Shown one piece after another: positions 43,066 to 48,826 of a DNA stretch of 48,826 nucleotides. Positions within the stretch are counted from its first letter, which is position 1. Each line of letters starts with the position of its first letter. The translations under genes and the position numbers were made by a program. The notes beneath the pieces were generated by a model. That model saw only the letters and a program-made list of their open reading frames with translations, had not been told where the DNA came from and searched no databases. The DNA is from CAZEFK01 sp964511405 (GTDB taxonomy: Bacteria; Pseudomonadota; Alphaproteobacteria; Elsterales; Elsteraceae), in the NCBI GenBank assembly GCA_964511405.1, contig CAZEFK010000013.1:1-48826 (forward strand), given 5' to 3'.

Positions 43066-43728
43066 TCAGAGGGCGAGGCTGCGCAGGACGAGGTTGGCGA
43101 CGCTGTCGGCCTTGCCCTCGACGTCGTCGATGTTCTGCTCCAGGAACAGCGGCTGCGAGAACAGCTCCAGGGTCTGCAGAATGGCCAGGCTGGTCTCGGC
43201 GATCGGCGTCTTGCGCTCGAACTCGCCCAGCTCGCGCCCTTCGGCGATCAGGCCTCGAACGACGTCGAGCAGCACCGCCTGATGATCGCGGACGGCCTGC
43301 CACCGCTCCCGGCAGGCGATGGCGCCCAGGTCGTGGGCCTTGCGGTCGTTGATGCACACTTCGGCGCCGCGCCGGGCCACCGTCAGATAGACCAGGCGCA
43401 GTCGGGTCGCCACCGGCTTCGGCGAGGCCGCGATCTGGCGCACCTCGGCGGCGACCGAGCCCAGCACCTGGCCGACGACCGCCTCGCCGATCGCCTGCTT
43501 CGACTGGAAGAACTTGTAGATGTAGGCCGTCGAAAGCCCGATCTCCTTGGCCAGGTCGGCTATCGTGGTCTTGCCGTATCCATAGGTCCGGAAATAGGTG
43601 TTTGCAGCCTCGAGGATCTGCTCTCGCCGTTCATGCTCGACGGGCCCGCGCTGGCCGGCAGGGCGAGGGTCGGTCCGTGCGGGATGGCTAGCGGAAGTTG
43701 TCAACGAATACCCCTGTGGCTGCGCCAT
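43066..43728 (-). CDS. TetR-family regulator, paralogue of the pump repressor
   Basis: A 220-residue TetR protein. HTH: ILEAANTYFRTYGYGKTT, LAKEIGLSTAYIYKFFQSKQAIGEAV; C-terminus EFERKTPIAETSLAILQTLE. About half of the residues of the N-terminal domain match the TetR at 40828. It converges on the OMF gene, leaving 11 bp between stops. The start codon is uncertain: about 30 residues precede the first HTH helix and the region reads like a promoter (TTGACA within it). A weak ATAGG-N14-CCTAT repeat lies just upstream (43733-43756). Its target could be the pump, itself, or the acyl-CoA synthetase side. Confidence 0.85.
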   Translation of the reverse strand: MAQPQGYSLTTSASHPARTDPRPAGQRGPVEHERREQILEAANTYFRTYGYGKTTIADLAKEIGLSTAYIYKFFQSKQAIGEAVVGQVLGSVAAEVRQIAASPKPVATRLRLVYLTVARRGAEVCINDRKAHDLGAIACRERWQAVRDHQAVLLDVVRGLIAEGRELGEFERKTPIAETSLAILQTLELFSQPLFLEQNIDDVEGKADSVANLVLRSLAL

Positions 43729-43834
43729 CTATATAGGGAGCGCGACTGACTCCTATCATGTCGTTCGGCGCCTGTTCGAAGGTGGCACACGCGCGGGATA
43801 TTCGAACGTTCGACCCCTGTCTTCGGAGAGCTCG

Positions 43835-45472
43835 TTACGGCGCGGCCTGATCCGGCGCCGGCTCCGCCGCGCGCTGGCGCAGGACGCGGCGCATGACTTT
43901 GCCGGTCGCGGTCAGCGGCAGCTCGTCGACGAAGGCGATGCGGCGGGGATATTCGTAGGCGGCGAGCTTGGTGCGGACGAAGCCTTCGATGTCCTGCCGC
44001 AGCGCGGCGTCGGGCGCGAAGCCCGGGCGCAGCACCAGATACGCCATGACCACTTCGGTCCGCACCGGATCGGGCGCGCCGACCACCGCCGCCTGGGCCA
44101 CGGCCGGGTGGCGCATCAGGCAGTCCTCGATCTCGCCCGGGCCGATCCGGTAGCCGGCGCTGGTGATGACGTCGTCGTCCCGGCCGACATACCAGAGATA
44201 GCCGTCGGCGTCCTGACGGCCCAGGTCGCCGGTCAGCAGCCAGTCGCCGACGAACTTGGCCCGGGTCGCCGCCGGGTTGTTCCAGTAGCCCAGGAACATC
44301 ACGGGATCGGGCCGCCGGACCGCGATCGCGCCGACCTGGCCGGGCGGCAGCTCGGCGCCTGTCGCGTCGACGATCGCCACGCGGTGGCCGGGGATCGCCC
44401 GCCCCATGGATCCGGGGCGCACCGGCATCAGGCCGGCGGCGTTGCCGACCACCACGTTGCATTCGGTCTGGCCGTAGAACTCGTTGATGGTCACGCCGAA
44501 GGTCGCCCGCGCCCAGTCCAGCAGTTCGGCACCCAGGGTCTCGCCACCCGACGCCAGCGTCCGGAGCCGGACGCCGCGGGCGTCGACATCGGCCTGGCGC
44601 ATCAGCTTCAGCGCGGTCGGCGGCAGGAACACGTTGCGCACGCCGTGGCGGGCCATCAGGTCGACGGCGGCCTGCGGCTCGAACTTGCGGAAGCGGCGCG
44701 CCAGCACCGGGACGCCATGATGGAGCGCCGGCATCAGTACGTCGAACAGGCCGCCGATCCAGGCCCAATCGGCGGGCGTCCAGAACAGGTCGCCGGGCTG
44801 CGGAAAGGCCTCGTGCGGCAGCTCGACACCCGGCAGGTGGCCGAGCAGCACCCGGTGACCATGCAGGGCGCCCTTGGGGTTGCCGGTGGTGCCCGAGGTG
44901 TAGATGATCACCGCCGGGTCGTCGGGCCCGGTGTCGACGGGCACGAACGCCTCGGGCTGGCCGGCGAGGCCGTCGTGGAAGCCGAGGGCCCCGTCCGGCG
45001 CGCCGTCCACGCACAGCACCGTTTCCAGATCGGGGAGTTGGCCACGGATCCCGGCCAGCTTCGCCAGGCCCGCGCGGTCGGTGACCAGCAGGCGGGTTCC
45101 GCTGTCGCCGAGCCGGAAGGCCAGCGCCGCCTCGCCGAACAGGGCGAACAGCGGGATGGAGATCAGGCCGGCTTTGAGGGCGGCGATGTGGGTCACCGCC
45201 ACCTCCAGCGACTGCGGCAGCATCACCGCCACGCGGTCGCCGCGCTGCAGCCCGAGCGCCTGGAACCAGTTGGCCAGCCGGTTGCTCAGCGCCCGCAAGT
45301 CGCCGAACGTGATCCGCCGCACTGTGCCGTCCTCGTCCTCGACGATCAGGGCCGTGCGCACCGGGCCCTCGGCATGGCGGTCGCAGACGTCGGCGCCGAT
45401 GTTGTACCGGTCGGGGATCGGCCAGTGGAATCCGGTGGCGAGCTCCTGATAGGTCTTGGCCTTGGGCAGCAT
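43835..45472 (-). CDS. Acyl-CoA synthetase (AMP-forming), medium-chain/acetyl-type
   Basis: A 545-residue ANL-superfamily enzyme. The start at 45472 follows GGAGGG. Core motifs: IIYTSGTTGNPKGAL (P-loop A3), NEFYGQTECN (A5), LLTGDLGRQDADGYLWYVGRDDDV (A7/A8), GYRIGPGEIE and the catalytic lysine in PLTATGKVMRR. It activates a carboxylic acid to acyl-CoA via acyl-AMP. It is 10 bp downstream of the FAD/BFD gene, so it belongs to the dehydrogenase operon, which is unusual. Its 3' tail is duplicated at 35684. Confidence 0.93.
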   Translation of the reverse strand: MLPKAKTYQELATGFHWPIPDRYNIGADVCDRHAEGPVRTALIVEDEDGTVRRITFGDLRALSNRLANWFQALGLQRGDRVAVMLPQSLEVAVTHIAALKAGLISIPLFALFGEAALAFRLGDSGTRLLVTDRAGLAKLAGIRGQLPDLETVLCVDGAPDGALGFHDGLAGQPEAFVPVDTGPDDPAVIIYTSGTTGNPKGALHGHRVLLGHLPGVELPHEAFPQPGDLFWTPADWAWIGGLFDVLMPALHHGVPVLARRFRKFEPQAAVDLMARHGVRNVFLPPTALKLMRQADVDARGVRLRTLASGGETLGAELLDWARATFGVTINEFYGQTECNVVVGNAAGLMPVRPGSMGRAIPGHRVAIVDATGAELPPGQVGAIAVRRPDPVMFLGYWNNPAATRAKFVGDWLLTGDLGRQDADGYLWYVGRDDDVITSAGYRIGPGEIEDCLMRHPAVAQAAVVGAPDPVRTEVVMAYLVLRPGFAPDAALRQDIEGFVRTKLAAYEYPRRIAFVDELPLTATGKVMRRVLRQRAAEPAPDQAAP

Positions 45473-45482
45473 GGGCCCCCTC

Positions 45483-46931
45483 CTACCGCTCGACCGCGTC
45501 CCGGGCGGCCGCCGTCTTGGGCAGGGCCGCAAGCTCGGCGAGGGTCACCGGCTTGACCGGCGGCCGCAGCCGATAGCCGCCGACCTCGGCGGGCGGCACG
45601 CCGCGCAGGTCGGCGATGAGTTCGGTGACGGTCAGGCCGCACAGCCGGCCCTGGCACGGTCCCATGCCGCAGCGCAGGAAGGTCTTGAGCTGGTTCGGCC
45701 CGGGCACGCCCAGGGCGACGGTCTCGCGGATGCGGCCGGCGGTGACCTCTTCGCAGCGGCACACGATCACGTCGTCCGCCGGCACGCGGAACGGTTTGGC
45801 CGGCTGGTACAGCAGGTCCAGGAAGCGCCGGCCACGTGCCGCCCGGGCCAGGGCCGCGCGCACCGGTGCGGCCCGGCGGTCGCGTTCGCGGTCGTCGATC
45901 CGCCCCAGGCGCCAAGCGGCGGCCAAGCCGGCCAGGCGCCCGCGCAGTTCAGCGCTCTCGGCGCCGGCGATCCCGGCGCCGTCGCCGGCGATGGCGATGC
46001 CGGGCACCGTGCTCGCCAGCCAATCGTCGACCCGCGGCACCCACGCCAGCTGGACCGGATCCCAGTCCTGGGCGCAACCGGCGGCGTTCGACAGGTTGAT
46101 GTTGGGCACGACGCCCTGGTGCAGCAGCAGCAGGTCGCAGTCCAGGCGGTCGGCCTGCGCGCCGCGGCGGAACGCGACGCCGGTCAGGCGGTCGGTTCCT
46201 TCGGCGCTGAGCGCGGTGACGCCGGTCCGGATGCGCAGCCCGCCCCGCCGGGCGCCGAGCAACAGCTTGAGGCCTTTGGCCAGGTAAGGCGAGGCCGCGA
46301 AGCCGGGCAGATAGGGCAGGGCGCGCGCCCAGGCGCCACGGGGCGTGGTGTCCAGCAGGGCCACGATATCGGCGCCGGCGGCGCGGAGCTGACTGGTCAG
46401 CAAGTAGAGCAGCGGCCCCGTGCCGGCGACCACGACCCGGCCGGCCGGCACCAGGCCGGCGCCCTTCAGCGCGATCTGCGTGGCGCCGGCGGTCATCACG
46501 CCGGGCAGGGTCCAGCCGGGGATCGGCATCGGGCGCTCCAAGGCGCCGGTCGCCAGAATCACCTGGCGCGCGCCGATCAGGCGCGCGGCCCCATCGAGCG
46601 AGACTCCGACCTCGATCCCGCCGCCCTCGACCGCGGGGGCGACGCTCCACACCGTCGCGGCGCGGGCGTAGGCGGCAGCCGAGGCCTCGGCGGCGTGGAC
46701 CAGCGCCGCGCCGCGCCAGTAATCGGCGCCCAGGACGGCGCGGTCGACGACCGGCGTGGTGGTGATCGCCCGGTAGATCTGGCCGCCGGGCGCCGGGTTC
46801 TCGTCCAGCAGCAGCACCGTGGCGCCGGCGGCCGCCGCTTCGGCCGTGGCGGCCAGCCCGGCCGGCCCGGCGCCGACCACGGCCAGGTCGTAGGCGTCGG
46901 CCAGCGCTGCCGCGGTCGCGACCGGCATCAT
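45483..46931 (-). CDS. FAD/NAD(P)-binding oxidoreductase with C-terminal BFD-like [2Fe-2S] domain (HcnB/opine oxidase A type)
   Basis: A 482-residue protein. N-terminal FAD motif DLAVVGAGPAGLAATAEAAAAG, NAD region VVVAGTGPLLYLLTSQL and GIAIAGDGAGIAGAESAELRG. The C-terminal BFD-like cluster has CRCEEVT and LRCGMGPCQGRLC. Starts at 46931 (ATGATG) overlapping the upstream stop. It pairs with the 100-residue [2Fe-2S] protein and the DAO-like subunit, as in HcnABC, opine oxidase and hydroxyproline dehydrogenase. It likely passes electrons to a quinone or other acceptor. Confidence 0.9.
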   Translation of the reverse strand: MMPVATAAALADAYDLAVVGAGPAGLAATAEAAAAGATVLLLDENPAPGGQIYRAITTTPVVDRAVLGADYWRGAALVHAAEASAAAYARAATVWSVAPAVEGGGIEVGVSLDGAARLIGARQVILATGALERPMPIPGWTLPGVMTAGATQIALKGAGLVPAGRVVVAGTGPLLYLLTSQLRAAGADIVALLDTTPRGAWARALPYLPGFAASPYLAKGLKLLLGARRGGLRIRTGVTALSAEGTDRLTGVAFRRGAQADRLDCDLLLLHQGVVPNINLSNAAGCAQDWDPVQLAWVPRVDDWLASTVPGIAIAGDGAGIAGAESAELRGRLAGLAAAWRLGRIDDRERDRRAAPVRAALARAARGRRFLDLLYQPAKPFRVPADDVIVCRCEEVTAGRIRETVALGVPGPNQLKTFLRCGMGPCQGRLCGLTVTELIADLRGVPPAEVGGYRLRPPVKPVTLAELAALPKTAAARDAVER

Positions 46932-47230
46932 GCCGCCGGTCCGAGGCGGCGCGGACCCTGCTGGGTCTCGACCGCCATACCGTCGCGGACCTGCACCAGG
47001 CAGGCCTGGCGGTTGCCGACGCCGTCGATCACCACCAGGCACTCGAAGCACACGCCCATCAGGCAGTAGGGCGCGCGCGGCGCGCCCGAAACCGGGGTGG
47101 TGCGGCAGGCAGCGACGCCCGCCGCGAGCAGGGCGGCGGCGACCGTGTCGCCGGCCCGCGCCGTGGCCGGCCGGCCGTCGATGGTGAAGCGGACGGTCGC
47201 GCCCGCAAGGTCAGGCAGCCGACGGAACAT
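46928..47230 (-). CDS. Small [2Fe-2S] protein (HcnA-type gamma subunit)
   Basis: A 100-residue protein with a ferredoxin-like fold. Cluster cysteines: C56, C61, C64 and C77 (YCLMGVCFEC, then NRQACL). It is the small subunit of the HcnABC-type dehydrogenase. The ATG has a near-perfect GGAGG 4 nt before it and starts 20 bp inside the upstream DAO gene. The next gene overlaps it by ATGA. Confidence 0.9.
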   Translation of the reverse strand: MFRRLPDLAGATVRFTIDGRPATARAGDTVAAALLAAGVAACRTTPVSGAPRAPYCLMGVCFECLVVIDGVGNRQACLVQVRDGMAVETQQGPRRLGPAA

Positions 47231-48350
47231 GAAACCTCCGGGCCCGAAACGGGTCGACCCGGGCCGGCAGCCGGCCCTCCGCGATCCAGGGGGCCAGGGT
47301 CAGGACGTGGTTGGCGGCGAGGGTCACCCCGGAATGGCAGGTCACCACGAACGCGCCGGGATGGGTCTCGGACTGGTCGTAGATCGGGAAGCCGTCGGGG
47401 CTCATGACCCGCAGCGCCGACCAAGTGCGCACGACGTTGGCGCCGGCCAGCAGCGGGAACATGCGGACGGCGCGCTCGGCCATCACGGCGGTCACCGGCT
47501 GGCGCACCGTTATGTCGAAGCCCAAATCCTCCTGGCTGTCGCCGATCATCACGCCGCCCTCGTCGGTCTGGCGCACCGTCACGACGGGGTGGTCCAGGAA
47601 CGGCGCGACCTTTTCGGTCACGATGATCTGGCCCTTGCTGGGCGTGACCGGGGCCGCCAGCCCGACCATGGGCGCCAGGCGGGCATTGCCCAGGCCCGCC
47701 GCCAGCACGACCTTGGCGGCGCGGATCTCGCCCCAGGGGCCGGCGACGGCGAAGCCGCCGGCCTCGGGCCGGATGCCCGTGACCGGATGGTTGGCCCGGT
47801 ACGCGACGCCTGTCTCGGCCATGGCCGCGTGCAGGGCCCGGAACAGGCGCAGCGAGTTCACATGGCCGTCGAGCGGGCAGTAGACCGATCCCGCCACGTC
47901 GGGGCCGATCGCGGGCAGCCGCTGCCGGGTTTCGGCATGGTCGAGGATCTCGTAAGGGTAGGTCACCATGTCGGGCTGGTTGTGCAGCCGCCGCATGGTC
48001 TCGATGCGCGCCTGCAGCTCGGCCTCGGACAGGCACAGGGTGAAGCCGCCGGGCCGGCTGTGGGCGACGTCGATGCCGGTACGTTCGCGCAGCTCGGCCG
48101 CCAGGGCGTGCCAGCTCTCGGCGGAGGCCTTGGTCCAGGCTGCATAGTCGGGCAGGCCCAGCCCTTTGGACTGGACCCAGACCAGGGCGAAGTTCCCGCG
48201 CGATGCCCGAATCGCCAGGTCATCCTCGTCCAGGACCGCGACCCGGGCGCCGGCCCGGGCCAGGCCGAACGCGGTGGCGGCGCCGACCAGCCCGCCGCCG
48301 ATCACCGCGACGTCGGGCTCCGGCGCGGCCAGTGTGTGCAAACGAATCAT
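47211..48350 (-). CDS. FAD-dependent oxidoreductase, DAO type (HcnC/opine oxidase B-like)
   Basis: A 379-residue glycine/D-amino-acid oxidase-family flavoprotein from the ATG at 48350. The FAD motif is DVAVIGGGLVGAATAFGLARAG (residues about 13-34). The substrate domain follows, with LRVMSPDGFPIYDQ and CHSGVTLAANHV. It is the catalytic subunit of the three-gene dehydrogenase (this, the [2Fe-2S] subunit, the FAD/BFD subunit). Known relatives oxidise D-hydroxyproline, opines, or glycine to cyanide. The next gene overlaps its 3' end by 20 bp. Confidence 0.9.
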   Translation of the reverse strand: MIRLHTLAAPEPDVAVIGGGLVGAATAFGLARAGARVAVLDEDDLAIRASRGNFALVWVQSKGLGLPDYAAWTKASAESWHALAAELRERTGIDVAHSRPGGFTLCLSEAELQARIETMRRLHNQPDMVTYPYEILDHAETRQRLPAIGPDVAGSVYCPLDGHVNSLRLFRALHAAMAETGVAYRANHPVTGIRPEAGGFAVAGPWGEIRAAKVVLAAGLGNARLAPMVGLAAPVTPSKGQIIVTEKVAPFLDHPVVTVRQTDEGGVMIGDSQEDLGFDITVRQPVTAVMAERAVRMFPLLAGANVVRTWSALRVMSPDGFPIYDQSETHPGAFVVTCHSGVTLAANHVLTLAPWIAEGRLPARVDPFRARRFHVPSAA

Positions 48351-48397
48351 GCGCCAGCCTCCCGCATCCGGGCGGCGGGGGCAAATGCCAATGACGG

Positions 48398-48826
48398 CTA
48401 CCGCGATACGGCCGCCAGCGCCTGGTCCAGCAGCTCGGGATCGACGGGTTTGGACAGCAGGGCGGCGACGCCCAGACGGGCCAGGCGCTCCTCGCCGACC
48501 ATCGCGCCGCACAGGCCCGTGCACAGGATGCAGGGCAGGTCCGGCCGGGTCGTCCGCACGCGCTCGATCAGCTCGTCGCCGCGCAGGTGCGGCATGAACT
48601 GGTCGGCCAGCACCAGGTCCCAGGCGGCGGGATTGGCCAAGACTGCCGACAGCCCGCCGCGCGCATCCGAATGCACGATCACGTCCCAGCCGCGGCGCTC
48701 CAGCATGATGCCCAGGAGCTCGCCATAGTCGCGGTCGTCATCGACCACCAGCGCCCGGCGCCGGCCGCCGCGGCCGACCTCGGCCGGCGGCGGCGCGTCG
48801 GCCGGCCGGACGGCCGACGCGCCGTC
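48398..48826 (-). CDS. Receiver domain of a response regulator or hybrid histidine kinase, 5' end outside window
   Basis: The frame is open to the window end on the minus strand. It reads a proline/alanine-rich linker and then VVDDDRDYGELLGIML, the receiver acidic pocket, LVLADQFMPHL (phospho-acceptor Asp), CILCTG and LLSKPVDPELLDQAL with the conserved Lys. The linker before the domain suggests the C-terminal receiver of a hybrid sensor kinase, so a GTG at 48748 is probably internal. It is 47 bp from the DAO gene on the same strand; a link is possible but unproved. Confidence 0.85.
   Translation of the reverse strand, partial: DGASAVRPADAPPPAEVGRGGRRRALVVDDDRDYGELLGIMLERRGWDVIVHSDARGGLSAVLANPAAWDLVLADQFMPHLRGDELIERVRTTRPDLPCILCTGLCGAMVGEERLARLGVAALLSKPVDPELLDQALAAVSR

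Noticed and set aside
43733..43756. ATAGG-N14-CCTAT repeat upstream of the second TetR
   Set aside because: Arms of only five bases; could be an operator but is too short to claim as a feature.
1..48826. CRISPR arrays, phage genes, insertion sequences, rRNA, tRNA, riboswitches
   Set aside because: No regularly spaced repeats, transposase, integrase or phage structural genes were seen in the protein readings, and no RNA gene or known riboswitch pattern was recognised.

Overview
The window is a stretch of very GC-rich DNA (about 70% by eye, with strong G/C bias at third codon positions) from a Gram-negative, metabolically versatile bacterium. An ABC sugar importer, two ACS-type MFS carriers, many sugar-acid enzymes, LysR/GntR/TetR regulators and an RND pump with an outer-membrane factor fit a soil or plant-associated alphaproteobacterium. 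That placement is inference; there is no rRNA or tRNA to anchor it. A run of 10 Ns at 9615-9624 shows it is a draft scaffold.

Layout. (1) 1-4748, + strand: the 3' part of a hydantoinase/oxoprolinase A gene, then hyuB, a class I aminotransferase and a uronate-dehydrogenase-like SDR, all joined by start/stop overlaps, followed by a GcvA-like LysR gene. (2) 6054-15204: a sugar ABC importer (binding protein, two permeases, ATPase broken by the gap). Convergent to it lie L-idonate 5-dehydrogenase, an IdnO-like SDR and an enolase-superfamily acid-sugar dehydratase, with a divergent GntR gene and a D-2-hydroxyacid dehydrogenase. The importer promoter and the dehydratase/GntR promoter share a GTGA-N4-TCAC motif. 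(3) 15343-29520, - strand: a 14-kb acid-sugar catabolic cluster with two MFS carriers, a 3-hydroxyisobutyrate-dehydrogenase-type enzyme, an IlvD/Edd dehydratase, an MhpD-type hydratase, an Ldh2-family dehydrogenase, a beta-propeller lactonase, an isopropylmalate/tartrate-type dehydrogenase, a GntR, a COG3618-type lactonase-like hydrolase, an Asp/Glu-racemase-like protein and a four-carbon acid sugar kinase. A LysR gene heads it. (4) 29541-34233: a TetR/SDR divergent pair with tandem operators, a PoxB-like ThDP enzyme and a class III CoA-transferase. (5) 34234-36498: a less GC-rich island with a HTH-antitoxin/PIN-toxin pair and a MbcA/ParS/Xre-type antitoxin whose partner gene is cut short. (6) 36499-43728: an RND efflux system (pump, adaptor lipoprotein, TetR, outer-membrane lipoprotein), with palindromic TetR operators on both promoters and a second, paralogous TetR. 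(7) 43835-48350: a three-subunit FAD/[2Fe-2S] dehydrogenase (HcnABC/opine oxidase/hydroxyproline dehydrogenase type) with an acyl-CoA synthetase. The window ends inside a gene with a C-terminal receiver domain.

Taken together, regions 2 and 3 import sugar acids or lactones and probably open lactones, dehydrate aldonates, oxidise or reduce intermediates and phosphorylate a four-carbon acid. The exact substrates cannot be read from sequence. Two short gene-tail copies (lactonase tail at 15254-15326, acyl-CoA synthetase tail at 35684-35767) show that the region has been rearranged by duplication and replacement.
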